Assembly: GCF_001424665.1 (NCBI RefSeq)
Contig: NZ_LMQS01000001.1
Location: 311,225-375,224, forward strand
Direction of reading: 5' to 3'
DNA: 64,000 bases
From: Methylophilus sp. Leaf416
GTDB taxonomy: Bacteria; Pseudomonadota; Gammaproteobacteria; Burkholderiales; Methylophilaceae
This document shows positions 53,589 through 62,845 of the stretch, piece by piece. The position numbers and the translations under genes were made by a program. The notes below the pieces were generated by a model, which saw only the letters and a program-made list of their open reading frames with translations, was not told where the DNA came from and ran no database searches. Positions within the stretch are counted from its first letter, which is position 1; each line of letters starts with the position of its first letter.

Positions 53589-54335
53589 TTAATCTTTGCG
53601 GCGGCGCTTCACACCTGCCATCAGGCCCAGGCCAGCCAGCAACATGGCAACTGAATCGGCTTCGGGGACAGCAGATACTGTATTCAGGCTAATGTTATCG
53701 ACACCCAGCTGTAATGAATTCTGGTTTGCCACAGTGGCAAAGCGCAGGATATAACTTCCGCCTGAAGCCAGGCTAGCACTCAGGTCAAAGCTGTAATTCA
53801 CATAGTTGTTCGCTGCCAGCACACCATTGGCGCCGCCGATATAAAGACTTTGTACAACATCCGCGCTATTGATAGAGAAAGGGTCCGCACCTGCCTTCAA
53901 AATATCTACACGCACGTGCTGGTTAGGATTGTCTGTCGCATCTACGCTGTAATCCAAGCCTGCAGCATCGATATTAGTGGTGCTGTTCTGATTATTTACA
54001 AACATCTGGAAGCTTAAAGTAGCTGATGAAACCGCGCCGGTGTTGAAGGTCTGGAACAATGCATTGCTGGCATTACCGTAGTTATCCAGAATGCCATAGT
54101 AGCTGCCCTGATAAGCGCCAACGGTATTGTTTGCGGTGACTTCAGTAGAAGTGCCGGTTTGCGCCAGCACACTGCCAAAAAAGCCCTGCTCCGCCACTTG
54201 CCAGCCGGTGATATCGTAAACATCCGCGCCGTGTGATTCGAAACCGCCGTTTTGTATGAGTTCGGCCGCCTGTGTTGCAGGTGACAGTGCTGCCATTACC
54301 AGCATGCCAGTCATCGCCCAAGAGTTAAGCTTCAT
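53589..54335 (-). CDS. PEP-CTERM sorting-domain protein
   Basis: 248-residue exported protein. It has a signal peptide ending at AAELIQNGGFE, where LIQNGGFESHG starts a carbohydrate-binding-like (DUF642-like) beta sandwich. The C terminus carries VPEADSVAMLLAGLGLMAG and then KRRRKD: a PEP-CTERM variant, hydrophobic helix and basic end processed by exosortase. Such proteins are anchored or released at the surface with exopolysaccharide. It lies just upstream of phoA on the same strand. No exosortase is encoded in the window; the EpsA-type regulator is 8 kb away. Confidence 0.9.
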   Translation of the reverse strand: MKLNSWAMTGMLVMAALSPATQAAELIQNGGFESHGADVYDITGWQVAEQGFFGSVLAQTGTSTEVTANNTVGAYQGSYYGILDNYGNASNALFQTFNTGAVSSATLSFQMFVNNQNSTTNIDAAGLDYSVDATDNPNQHVRVDILKAGADPFSINSADVVQSLYIGGANGVLAANNYVNYSFDLSASLASGGSYILRFATVANQNSLQLGVDNISLNTVSAVPEADSVAMLLAGLGLMAGVKRRRKD

Positions 54336-54494
54336 GTGAATATTCTCCCTGATTGTCTGTGATTAACTTGTACGCGGGTGTTTCGGCCTGCGTACTTACC
54401 CGAGTATTGTTAAAAACATCTGTTGCAGAAAGGTTTCACTCGCGTGAAGCTTATGTGACTAGTAAGACTACTGGCTAGTTAGGTACTAGAAAAG

Positions 54495-54518
54495 AAAAAA
54501 CCCCGAATAAACGGGGTT
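54495..54518 (-). terminator. Terminator of a leftward small transcription unit
   Basis: On the leftward strand AACCCCG, loop TTTATT, CGGGGTT, then TTTT. It lies 33 bp after the stop codon of the 25-residue ORF and well before the PEP-CTERM gene, so it ends an independent short transcript. Confidence 0.85.
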
Positions 54519-54550
54519 ATAAATGACTTTAACTTGAAAACACGACACAA

Positions 54551-54628
54551 TCACACGAAGGCATCCATCATGCTGATGATCATGAGTAGCATAAATCCAA
54601 AAAACAGAATTTTCAGATTTAAACTCAT
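54551..54628 (-). CDS. Candidate 25-residue single-helix membrane peptide
   Basis: ORF MSLNLKILFFGFMLLMIISM followed by MDAFV. Nearly all of it is hydrophobic, with one Lys near the start, giving one membrane helix. It lies in a complete short transcription unit: a promoter at 54658-54686 and a terminator at 54495-54518. CAGGGCC precedes the ATG at a usable distance. No similarity to known small proteins or type I toxins was recognised. The transcript could instead act as an RNA. It is divergent from the CHASE2 operon. Confidence 0.45.
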   Translation of the reverse strand: MSLNLKILFFGFMLLMIISMMDAFV

Positions 54629-54657
54629 AAACGGCCCTGTGCATTTGTGATGTTGCT

Positions 54658-54686
54658 AGAATAGGACTATCGCATTTGTCTCTCAA
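54658..54686 (-). promoter_or_regulatory. Sigma-70-type promoter of the small leftward unit
   Basis: TTGAGA (54681-54686), a 17-bp spacer and TATTCT (54658-54663) on the leftward strand. Spacing is ideal and each hexamer is close to consensus. Transcription would begin about 22 bp before the 25-codon ORF. Confidence 0.6.
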
Positions 54687-54774
54687 TGGCCCGTTTGGGT
54701 CAATCCAGGCATGGCGTACGACAATAATACTAACCATCCCACCTTGGCGTCACACGTCATCACAAGGGAGCGAT

Positions 54775-56481
54775 ATGCTAAAACTAAAACTCATGCTGGG
54801 GTTCTGGCTGGCCAGCCTGACCCGCAGGCTGAAAAATAATTTTTACCTGTATCTGGCATTGCTGTTCAGCGCTTTTATTTTGCTGGATGCAGGTGTGTTC
54901 CATGTCGGGCAGAACATGCGTGACAAGGCGTTTGACATGATGGTGAAAAACCGCATTTTCAAACCGGACCCTGATCCTGCCATCGTCATTATCGATATCA
55001 ATGAAGCCAGCCTGGAAGCGATGTCCAAGGAATATGGCCGCTGGCCGTGGCCGCGCCAGGTGATAGGCGAGCTGGTCGAGAATATCCAGCGCCAGCAACC
55101 GAAAGCGATCATCTTCGATATCGTGTTTTCGGATGCCGATGTGTATAACCCGGATAGTGACAGCTACTTCAATGATGTCATTACCGCTTGTGAAAACTGC
55201 TTCTTTCCGCTGTTGCGACTGGATGCCAGCCAGGACAGTAAAAGCCAGCTGACTTACGCGCAAATCCCCGGCTTGACTCATAGCACTGATGCAGACCAGC
55301 AAGCGACGTTTGCGGCTATCCCCCCGTATTTCAAAGGGGCATGGAAACAGCAGCGTATGGGTACCCATAATGTCTATCCGGATAGTGATGGCGTGGTGCG
55401 CCAATACCGCATGCGCCATCACGACAGAGGCTGGACCTTACCCGCCCTGCCCTTGCTGGTGGCAGATGCCATGCAGTTTGAGACCAGCAACACACCGGAT
55501 GACATGCTGCTGAACTGGCGCGGCAAACCGTTTACCTACCAGTATGTTTCATTCAGTGATGTTTACACCGATAGCTCCAGCTCACAGCCAAAACGTGCTG
55601 GTGATGAATTCAAGGACAAGATTGTCATCATAGGTTCCACCGCGCCGGCACTGTTTGATATCAAGCCAACTGCGATGGATAAGCAATTTCCCGGCGTGGA
55701 GATTCTGGCAACGGCGCTGGATAACACCTTGCACCAGGATTACCTGAAAGTCTGGCGGGGCAAACTGCCTTATATTTTGCTTAGCCTGTTATTGGTGTGG
55801 CTGACCACACTGGCGTTTTATTTCAAGGTAGACCGCGACCGTTTCAATGGCATCTTTACCGGCAGCCAGATCGGCCTGCTGGTATTGTCATACCTGGCGA
55901 TCAACTTTATTCATACTTATCTCGACCTGGCCGCGCCTATTGTCTGGGCAGTGGCTTATTTCGGTATCGCCAAAATCTATGCGCTGGCGACTGACCGTGC
56001 CCTGCAGCGCTGGCTGGCGTTTGGGCTCACATCTAACAGTGAAGAACTGGAAGTCTTGCTGATGCCGATAGCGATTGAAAGCCCGGAAACCCTGGGTGAC
56101 GCCGTGATGAAACTGGTCCGCAAAGAAATCGAATTTGCCTGCCGCGCCCCCAACCAGACTGATATTCTGGTTGGCACCCAAAGCGGCATCTGGGGCTTGT
56201 TTGGCGACATGGTCATTGTTAGCTGGCAATATAAACCTGAAGACGCTTATCGTGAGGCTGCAGCACAGGATGCGCAGCAACTGGCGGCACAATTACCGTC
56301 ATTGCTGAATAAGCTGGGTCTGCCAAACCACCCAACGCTGCGTTATGGCATGCACCAGGGCAATATCATCAACCGGGCCGACCAACTGGCGGCGCAATGG
56401 CGGCTCTTGTTTGCACAGGCGATGATAGAACTGGAAAAAGACTATTTATCAACCACGGAGAAAGTTGAGACACCTAGATGA
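54775..56481 (+). CDS. CHASE2-domain membrane sensor with degenerate adenylate-cyclase-like tail
   Basis: 568-residue sensor. The ATG at 54775 follows AAGGGAGCGAT. One N-terminal helix (about 22-40) is followed by a periplasmic CHASE2 domain (about 45-325; DPAIVIIDINEASLEAM, GRWPWPRQ, AIIFDIVFSD, KIVIIGSTAPALFDIKPTAM are typical). Three helices (about 330-425) lead to a cytoplasmic domain. That domain has LFGDMVIVSW and LRYGMHQGNI, in the order of class III cyclases, but lacks most catalytic residues, so it is probably a binding or regulatory module. Its stop overlaps the next start (ATGA), coupling it to the SH3 protein. Confidence 0.85.
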   Translation: MLKLKLMLGFWLASLTRRLKNNFYLYLALLFSAFILLDAGVFHVGQNMRDKAFDMMVKNRIFKPDPDPAIVIIDINEASLEAMSKEYGRWPWPRQVIGELVENIQRQQPKAIIFDIVFSDADVYNPDSDSYFNDVITACENCFFPLLRLDASQDSKSQLTYAQIPGLTHSTDADQQATFAAIPPYFKGAWKQQRMGTHNVYPDSDGVVRQYRMRHHDRGWTLPALPLLVADAMQFETSNTPDDMLLNWRGKPFTYQYVSFSDVYTDSSSSQPKRAGDEFKDKIVIIGSTAPALFDIKPTAMDKQFPGVEILATALDNTLHQDYLKVWRGKLPYILLSLLLVWLTTLAFYFKVDRDRFNGIFTGSQIGLLVLSYLAINFIHTYLDLAAPIVWAVAYFGIAKIYALATDRALQRWLAFGLTSNSEELEVLLMPIAIESPETLGDAVMKLVRKEIEFACRAPNQTDILVGTQSGIWGLFGDMVIVSWQYKPEDAYREAAAQDAQQLAAQLPSLLNKLGLPNHPTLRYGMHQGNIINRADQLAAQWRLLFAQAMIELEKDYLSTTEKVETPR

Positions 56482-56987
56482 TAAAAAGAAGCATGATAAA
56501 GAACAGTCTACTGGGACTGTTGACCGCACTCGCTTGCAGCAGCGCGATAGCAGCCGAGACTGGCGTTGTATTAAAACCTGATCAATTACGCGCCGATGCT
56601 TTTAGCGATGCCAAAGTAGTCGGTAATGTGACTAAAAACGATACCGTCGACATATTGAACAAAAAAGGCGCCTGGCTGCAAATCAAATCCACAGGCAAAA
56701 CCGGCTGGGTGCGTTTGCTGACGGTTAAACGTAACAGTGCTGGCGGTAATAACGTCGCCGGTGTAGTTGGCGTGGCTACCGGCCGCAGTGGCACGGGCAA
56801 AGTAGTCTCCACGACCGGTATCCGCGGACTGAGTGCCGAGGATCTGAAAACAGCACAATTCAATGAAGCTGAAACCAAAAAACTGGAGAGTTACACCGTC
56901 AGTGCGGATGAGGCAAAACAATTTGCCGCCAGCGGTGGCTTAAGCAGCCGCCAATATCCATACTTTCAGGGAGCCAGCCAGCCATGA
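56478..56987 (+). CDS. Periplasmic bacterial SH3-domain protein
   Basis: 169-residue exported protein. A signal peptide ends at SSAIAA; the SH3b domain follows (VVLKPDQLRADAFSDAKVVG, TVDILNKKGAWLQIKSTGKT, GWVRLLTV). A Gly/Asn-rich linker and a C-terminal segment rich in Ala, Glu and Lys complete it. SH3b domains bind peptidoglycan or peptides. It overlaps the CHASE2 gene and the M48 peptidase gene by 4 bp each, so the three are made together. It may link the sensor's periplasmic domain to the peptidase. Confidence 0.85.
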   Translation: MIKRSMIKNSLLGLLTALACSSAIAAETGVVLKPDQLRADAFSDAKVVGNVTKNDTVDILNKKGAWLQIKSTGKTGWVRLLTVKRNSAGGNNVAGVVGVATGRSGTGKVVSTTGIRGLSAEDLKTAQFNEAETKKLESYTVSADEAKQFAASGGLSSRQYPYFQGASQP

Positions 56988-57898
56988 ATCACAGATTATT
57001 GAACAAAAACCTGTTAAAACAGGCAGTCATGCTGGCTATCTGTAGCGGCATGATGGCTGGCACCGCCGTCGCCCTGGACCTGAAAGGGGTGCTTAAAGAT
57101 GCGGTGAATGAGCAACTTGGCGGCAAGACTGAACAGCCTGCACAAGCCAATGAGGGCCAGAATACTTCTGCGCAGGATAAACTAGCCAATATCAACTGGA
57201 AAAATCCCAGCCAGGAAGACGAAATTGCAGTTGGCCGTAACGTGACCGGCACCATACTTGGCGCCGCGCCGCTGGTCAACGATGCTAAGCTGCAAGCATA
57301 CGTCAATAAAGTCGGGCGCTGGGTCGCCAGCCAGTCCGAGCGTACCAGCCTGCCCTGGCATTTTGGCGTGATTGATAGTACAGATGTCAATGCATTTGCA
57401 GCGCCGGGTGGGTATGTACTGATAACCAAAGGCCTGTATCAACGCTTAACCAGCGAAGCACAACTGGCTGGTGTACTGGGTCATGAAATCGCCCACATCG
57501 TGCAAAGGCATCATTTAAAAGTGATGCAAAAACAGGCGCTGATGGATGCCGGCACATCCTTCCTGAAAGAGAAAATCAGCAAAAATAAAATCACGCAGCG
57601 TGCCGTGACTACCGGTGCCGAAATCAGTGCCCGCAACCTGGATAAAAGAGCTGAATATGAAGCTGACAGCATGGGCACAGTATTAGCCGCAAGGGCCGGT
57701 TATGATGCTTATGGCCTGGCAGAAGTATTACAGGAGATGGAACTGCTAGGCAATAATGATGGGAGCGTAGCGCTGCTTTTCCAGACCCACCCTCACCCGG
57801 ATGACCGTGTGGCGCAACTGAGTCTGGTCAGCGGTGACCAGATAGATAAAATCAGTGGTGGTAAAACCCTGGAAAACCGCCTTTACAAGCTGAAGTAA
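56984..57898 (+). CDS. Periplasmic M48-family metallopeptidase
   Basis: 304-residue zinc peptidase. A signal peptide (ending near TAVA) precedes a domain with GHEIAHIVQRHH (HExxH metal motif, about residues 166-177) and EYEADSMG giving the third ligand. INWKNPSQEDEIAVGRNVTG and FQTHPHPDDRV are family landmarks. Related BepA and LoiP proteins act in outer membrane quality control. It is the last gene of the CHASE2-SH3-M48 operon and ends before a strong terminator. Confidence 0.93.
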   Translation: MNHRLLNKNLLKQAVMLAICSGMMAGTAVALDLKGVLKDAVNEQLGGKTEQPAQANEGQNTSAQDKLANINWKNPSQEDEIAVGRNVTGTILGAAPLVNDAKLQAYVNKVGRWVASQSERTSLPWHFGVIDSTDVNAFAAPGGYVLITKGLYQRLTSEAQLAGVLGHEIAHIVQRHHLKVMQKQALMDAGTSFLKEKISKNKITQRAVTTGAEISARNLDKRAEYEADSMGTVLAARAGYDAYGLAEVLQEMELLGNNDGSVALLFQTHPHPDDRVAQLSLVSGDQIDKISGGKTLENRLYKLK

Positions 57899-57916
57899 AA
57901 TTTATTGCTGAAAACT

Positions 57917-57945
57917 AACAAGGCTCGCCGTGGCGAGCCTTGTTT
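57917..57945. terminator. Bidirectional terminator after the M48 gene
   Basis: AACAAGGCTCGCC and GGCGAGCCTTGTT form a 12-bp stem with a very short loop. It lies between convergent genes and can serve both. Confidence 0.85.
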
Positions 57946-57962
57946 AATCTAACAACCGGCAC

Positions 57963-58967
57963 CTATACCCAACCGCGCTCGCGGCACTCATTTTTAATAT
58001 AAGCGTAATATACAGGTGCAGCTACTATGCCCGCCAAACCGAAAGTGGCTTCCATTAGCAGCATCGCGACCAGTAATTCCCAGGCGTGTGCGCGTATCTG
58101 GCTGCCGACTATCCGCGCATTGAGGAAGTACTCCAGTTTATGAATCACAATTAAAAATAACAGTGACCCGATGGCGACGATAAAGGAGTGGCTGATACTC
58201 ACAATCACAATCACGGTATTAGAGATCAGGTTACCGACCACCGGCAGCAAACCAACCAGGAAAGTCAGCAAAATCATGGTTTTGGTGAATGGCAAATGGA
58301 TGCCGCAAAGCGGCAGGATAATCGCCAGGTAAATAGCAGTCAGGCTGGCGTTCACCGCAGAAATCTTGACTTGCGCAAATACGATATTCTTAAAAGCCTG
58401 CGCAAATAACCCCACTCGCTGCAACAGGCTTTGTGCAAACGGACGCTGGTTAGTTTTGGTTTGCACGTCATGCAAAGCCACCATCGCGCCAATCACCATA
58501 CCAATGAGGATATGTGCAAAATGGTGCCCGGCTTCTTTACCCAGCAACTGCCAATCTGCCGAATGCGCACGTAACCATTCGATCACCGTTTGCTGTAGTG
58601 TAATGGCATCATCGGGCAGGCGGTCATTCAGCCAGACTGGCAGCACTGCACGCGAATCTTCAATAATACGGGCAAGCTGGTCAAACAGCATGGTCAGACC
58701 GCCAGTATCACTGCGGATCAGGGTCACGATACTCATACCCATCGCCACCAGTAAACCAATCACAAAGGTCGCGAGCAGAACCACCGCCAGCCACTTGGCA
58801 TATTTTCCAGGCACCCTGCGCGCAATAATCGGTGAAATCACATGAATCAGCTCGAATACCAGCAGGCCTACCAGTAAAGCGGGCAGTAGCTGTACTTTTA
58901 ATACCAGCCACATCAAAACGGCCATCAGCACATAGGTGGCGGTATCAAATTTTTGGGTTTGGGTCAC
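57963..58967 (-). CDS. AI-2E family transporter (PerM-like)
   Basis: 334-residue membrane protein with about eight transmembrane helices and the family's central amphipathic part. The C-terminal region (TKTMILLTFLVGLLPVVGNL, SNTVIVIVSISHSFIVAIGS, LEYFLNARIVGSQIRAHAW) is the diagnostic AI-2E transporter block. TqsA of this family exports autoinducer 2; others are Na+/H+ antiporters or PerM-like proteins. The substrate is not deducible. It follows yigZ by 29 bp. Confidence 0.9.
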   Translation of the reverse strand: MTQTQKFDTATYVLMAVLMWLVLKVQLLPALLVGLLVFELIHVISPIIARRVPGKYAKWLAVVLLATFVIGLLVAMGMSIVTLIRSDTGGLTMLFDQLARIIEDSRAVLPVWLNDRLPDDAITLQQTVIEWLRAHSADWQLLGKEAGHHFAHILIGMVIGAMVALHDVQTKTNQRPFAQSLLQRVGLFAQAFKNIVFAQVKISAVNASLTAIYLAIILPLCGIHLPFTKTMILLTFLVGLLPVVGNLISNTVIVIVSISHSFIVAIGSLLFLIVIHKLEYFLNARIVGSQIRAHAWELLVAMLLMEATFGLAGIVAAPVYYAYIKNECRERGWV

Positions 58968-58996
58968 AGCAGACTCCGGACTTTCGTCATGAATGG

Positions 58997-59554
58997 CTAA
59001 TATTTGGCTTGCAACTGCCGGGCAGCATCGACCGGTAATTTAAGCAGGAAGTGGACAGCTTCATCAAACTGCTTGTCCAGCACTTCCCCGTTTAATCTTT
59101 GTACTTCCCGCGTCAGCTCATCAACGCGTTTGTAAGAAGTGGAAATTTTCAGGTGTACCATTTCAATAAACGGGATTGTCCCAGCCTGATCCATGGCCTG
59201 CCTGGCAGTACCGCCATAGGCACGCACCAGGCCACCAGTGCCCAGATTAATCCCGCCGTAATAGCGGATCACGGCGACGCAGCAATTGACATAATTTTGA
59301 CCATCCAGCATTTGCTGAATCGGTTTGCCCGCAGTGCCTGCAGGCTCGCCCGCGTCAGAAAAGCGAGCGACTATGCCTTCAGCGGTTTTCATGCGGAAAG
59401 CATATGCCAGGTGACCTGCGCTTTGATGCTCACTGGCAAACTGGCGCAAAAACAATGCGAGCTCGCGTTCGTTTTCACACCGCGCAGCGCGGGCAATAAA
59501 GCGTGACTTGTTGATGGTTTGGTCGGTCTGGCCGAGTTGACTAAACGTCTGCAT
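58997..59554 (-). CDS. YigZ/IMPACT family protein
   Basis: 185-residue protein with an N-terminal IMPACT (UPF0029) domain, KSRFIARAARCENERELALF and SDAGEPAGTAGKPIQQML, then CVAVIRYYGGINLGTGGLVRAY (partly given) and a C-terminal DUF1949 ferredoxin-like domain. The family has been linked to translation regulation, but its bacterial role is unclear. It lies 10 bp after fhs. Confidence 0.92.
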   Translation of the reverse strand: MQTFSQLGQTDQTINKSRFIARAARCENERELALFLRQFASEHQSAGHLAYAFRMKTAEGIVARFSDAGEPAGTAGKPIQQMLDGQNYVNCCVAVIRYYGGINLGTGGLVRAYGGTARQAMDQAGTIPFIEMVHLKISTSYKRVDELTREVQRLNGEVLDKQFDEAVHFLLKLPVDAARQLQAKY

Positions 59555-59564
59555 GACTAAGATT

Positions 59565-61244
59565 TCAGGAAAGGCCGCTTATTCTACCACTGGGATCCAC
59601 GGTGATACGCTGGCTGGCGGGCTGTTTCGGCAAGCCCGGCATGGTCATAATGTCGCCACATACAGCGACAACGAAACCGGCACCACGCGATAATCGCAAC
59701 TCTCGCACATGCAAGGTATGCCCTACCGGTACGTTGCGCAGCTTGGCATCAGAGGATAATGAATATTGTGTTTTTGCTACGCATACCGGCAAGCCGCGAC
59801 TTGCTTCGGCCATGGCCTCTAACTGTTGTTCTGCCTGCGTGCTGAATGTCACATCTTTAGCACCATACAGCGATCGTGCAATGGCATGCAGTTTATCAGT
59901 TAATGACAAATCATCCTGGTAGAGCAATGTTGGACTGGCTGTTTGTTGCGCCAGGTTGGCAACCGCATGTGCCAGGTCGAGTGCACCCTTACCACCCTGC
60001 GCCCAATGCCGGCATACATGTAGACTGCTTCCCCAGGATTCAACGGCTGACTGTAACAACGCAACTTCAGCCTCAGTATCATGCGTAAAGTGGTTAAGTG
60101 CGACCAATACCGGCAAACCGAAATACTGGTGCATGTTATCCACATGTTTTTTCAGGTTAGCCATACCGACAGAGAGCGCTTGAAGATTCTCTGTATTCAG
60201 ATCAGCCACTTCCACCCCACCGTGATATTTGAGTGCGCGGATAGTCGCCACCACTACAGCCATATCCGGCCTTAACCCGGATTGGCGGCATTTGATATCC
60301 ATAAACTTCTCGGCACCGAGATCGGCACCAAAACCCGCTTCAGTCACTACGTAATCTGCCAGCCGCAAAGCGGTTTGCGTGGCGACCAGGCTATTACAAC
60401 CATGAGCGATATTGGCGAATGGACCACCATGTAACAACGCTGGCGACCCTTGCAGGGTTTGCACCAGATTAGGCTGAAAGGCATCTTTTAACAAGGCGGT
60501 CATTGCGCCTTCCGCTTGCAAATCACTGGCAAAAATAGGCTCACCTTTTGTTGACTGTCCCACTTGCATACGACCCAGACGGCGGGTTAAATCTGCAAGA
60601 TCAGTCGCCAGGCAAAAAATCGCCATCACTTCACTGGCTACCGTAATATCAAAACCGGTGTCATAGGCATACGGCTGGTTAATGGTAATCCTGCGCAAGG
60701 CGCGGTCATTCATATCCATACAGCGCCGCCAGCTTACATGATCAAACTGCAAGGCATTGCCATGGTAAATATGGTTATCCACTAAAGCAGCCAGCAGGTT
60801 ATTGGCAGCACTGATGGCATGAAAATCGCCGGTGAAATGCAGGTTGATATTTTCCATGGGCACGACCTGCGCGTAACCACCACCGGTTGCACCACCTTTC
60901 ATGCCAAATACGGGGCCTAAAGAGGGTTCGCGCAAACAGGCCAATGCCTTGTAGCCAGCCAAGTTTAAGGCATCGGTCAAACCCACCGTCGTGGTGGTCT
61001 TGCCTTCGCCTGCTGGCGTCGGATTGATGGCTGTCATCAAAATCAGTTTGGCACGCGCCGGTTGTATACGCAGTTGATTCACGGTGGATTGCGTAAGCTT
61101 GGCCATATGCTGGCCATGAAGATGCAAATCTGAATCAGAAAGCCCTAATTGCCGGGCAATATCAGTGATAGGGCTTAATGTGGCCGCTTGCGCAATTTCG
61201 ATATCACTTAACATGCGTATCCCTGGTTCAGGTTTCAAGGTCAA
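59565..61244 (-). CDS. fhs: Formate-tetrahydrofolate ligase
   Basis: 559-residue ATP-dependent enzyme joining formate to tetrahydrofolate as 10-formyl-THF. Motifs are [18 protein letters not shown] (P-loop, about residues 71-88), [15 protein letters not shown] and [19 protein letters not shown] nearby, and [18 protein letters not shown]. It lets a methylotroph use formate as a one-carbon donor for biosynthesis. It stands between a HerA-like gene and yigZ, 9 and 10 bp away, in one leftward unit. Confidence 0.97.
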   Translation of the reverse strand: MTLKPEPGIRMLSDIEIAQAATLSPITDIARQLGLSDSDLHLHGQHMAKLTQSTVNQLRIQPARAKLILMTAINPTPAGEGKTTTTVGLTDALNLAGYKALACLREPSLGPVFGMKGGATGGGYAQVVPMENINLHFTGDFHAISAANNLLAALVDNHIYHGNALQFDHVSWRRCMDMNDRALRRITINQPYAYDTGFDITVASEVMAIFCLATDLADLTRRLGRMQVGQSTKGEPIFASDLQAEGAMTALLKDAFQPNLVQTLQGSPALLHGGPFANIAHGCNSLVATQTALRLADYVVTEAGFGADLGAEKFMDIKCRQSGLRPDMAVVVATIRALKYHGGVEVADLNTENLQALSVGMANLKKHVDNMHQYFGLPVLVALNHFTHDTEAEVALLQSAVESWGSSLHVCRHWAQGGKGALDLAHAVANLAQQTASPTLLYQDDLSLTDKLHAIARSLYGAKDVTFSTQAEQQLEAMAEASRGLPVCVAKTQYSLSSDAKLRNVPVGHTLHVRELRLSRGAGFVVAVCGDIMTMPGLPKQPASQRITVDPSGRISGLS

Positions 61245-61253
61245 GTTTGATGA

Positions 61254-62750
61254 TTAACGTTTGGATTTGCTGCCTCCAAGAATAGATCCTAGCACGCCCC
61301 TGATAATGGCACGGCCCAGTTGAGAGCCAATCGCCCGTGCTGCAGATTTCGCTGCAGACTCTAATACCGAGTCGGAGCGGCTTGTTTTACCACTGAGAAT
61401 TCCGCCCAGATCAAATCCGGAAGAGGACTCTTGCTCTTGCGGGGCTTTTTCCTCAGTGGCCGCAGCGGCTTGCTCAGCCCGTTGCTTGAGAGTCTCATAG
61501 GCAGATTCCCTGTCCACTAACTTGTCATACACTCCCGCAACCAGTGACTGCGTCATTACCTGGTTACGTTCAGCATCGGTTGCGGGACCCACCCTGCTTT
61601 CCGGCGGACAGATAAATGTGCGCTCTACCGGCGTCGGGGCACCCTTCTCATCCAGGAATGAAACCAGCGCTTCGCCTACCCCTAGCTCGGTAATGGCAGT
61701 AGCCACATTCAATTTTGGATTAGCGCGGAAGGTTTGCGCCGCGACCTGCACTGCTTTCTGGTCACGCGGCGTAAAAGCGCGCAAAGCATGCTGGACACGG
61801 TTACCCAATTGCCCTAGCACCACATCCGGAATATCCAGCGGATTTTGCGACACGAAATAGATCCCTACCCCTTTTGAACGCACCAAGCGCACCACTTGTT
61901 CGATTTTCTGCATCAACATTGCGGGTGCATCGTTAAACAGCAAATGCGCTTCATCAAAAAAGAATACGAGCTTCGGTTTTTCCAGGTCACCCACTTCCGG
62001 CAGTTTTTCGAATAGCTCGGATAACAGCCACAATAGTAAAGTGGCATAAACACGTGGTGAATTCAGTAATTTATCCGCCGCAAGGATATTGATATAGCCC
62101 AAACCTTTGGCATCGGTTTGCATCATATCTTCCAGGTTTAGCGCTGGCTCTCCGAACAAAGCATCTCCGCCTTCAGTTTCCAGTTGCAGTAACGATCGTT
62201 GAATCGCGCCCACACTGGCGGTTGAAATATTGCCGTATTGCGTCTGGTAGGTCGCGGCATTTTCGGCACAGTGCTGCGCCATGGCACGTAAATCTTTCAA
62301 ATCCAAGAGCAGCATGCCATTGTCATCGGCCACCTTGAAAATCGCGTTCAGTACACCGCTTTGCACTTCGTTAAGGTTAAGCATGCGGGAAAGTAGCAAA
62401 GGGCCCATTTCGCTAAGTGTGGTGCGAACCGGATGCCCTTTAGCACCAAACATATCCCAGAACATGACCGGGTAAGCTTTATTGCTGTAATCCGTTAGCG
62501 CCAGCTGCTGCACGCGTGCCTCGACTTTGGCATTGCCACCGCCAACCTGGCTCATGCCGGATAAATCCCCTTTGACGTCAGCCATAAATACCGGCACACC
62601 AATACGTGAAAACTGTTCGGCCAGACTTTGCAAGGTCACGGTTTTACCTGTACCGGTGGCACCTGCAATCAGGCCATGGCGGTTGGCCATTTTTGGCAAC
62701 ATCACGCTGTCGGTTTCATTATTTTTGGCGATGAGCATCGGTTCTATCAT
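61254..62750 (-). CDS. HerA/YjgR-like (DUF853) ATPase
   Basis: 498-residue P-loop ATPase of the HerA-FtsK superfamily, YjgR group. Walker [17 protein letters not shown] (about 27-42), the motif [12 protein letters not shown] and Walker [13 protein letters not shown] are intact. The C terminus is Ala- and Ser-rich with a Gly-rich end ([11 protein letters not shown]). The ATG at 62750 ([10 protein letters not shown]) gives an N terminus like E. coli YjgR; a GTG at 62759 is an alternative. The function of this group is unknown, though DNA pumping is suggested by homology. Confidence 0.9.
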   Translation of the reverse strand: MIEPMLIAKNNETDSVMLPKMANRHGLIAGATGTGKTVTLQSLAEQFSRIGVPVFMADVKGDLSGMSQVGGGNAKVEARVQQLALTDYSNKAYPVMFWDMFGAKGHPVRTTLSEMGPLLLSRMLNLNEVQSGVLNAIFKVADDNGMLLLDLKDLRAMAQHCAENAATYQTQYGNISTASVGAIQRSLLQLETEGGDALFGEPALNLEDMMQTDAKGLGYINILAADKLLNSPRVYATLLLWLLSELFEKLPEVGDLEKPKLVFFFDEAHLLFNDAPAMLMQKIEQVVRLVRSKGVGIYFVSQNPLDIPDVVLGQLGNRVQHALRAFTPRDQKAVQVAAQTFRANPKLNVATAITELGVGEALVSFLDEKGAPTPVERTFICPPESRVGPATDAERNQVMTQSLVAGVYDKLVDRESAYETLKQRAEQAAAATEEKAPQEQESSSGFDLGGILSGKTSRSDSVLESAAKSAARAIGSQLGRAIIRGVLGSILGGSKSKR

Positions 62751-62845
62751 TGGAAGCACTCGTTTAAGTAATTGTTTGGTTGAGTATAGGTGATGCCCCA
62801 GAAAAGTGGAAGGTAGTTGGCGGCAAACGATAGATCAAGAGTCGC

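Noticed and set aside
54486-54737. 83-codon leftward ORF overlapping the small transcription unit
   Set aside because: It reads through the terminator and promoter elements. The 25-codon ORF in another frame fits the signals better.
56055-56420. Active adenylate cyclase at the C terminus of the CHASE2 protein
   Set aside because: Only the order of a few motifs is kept; metal- and base-binding residues of class III cyclases are largely missing, so catalysis is not claimed.
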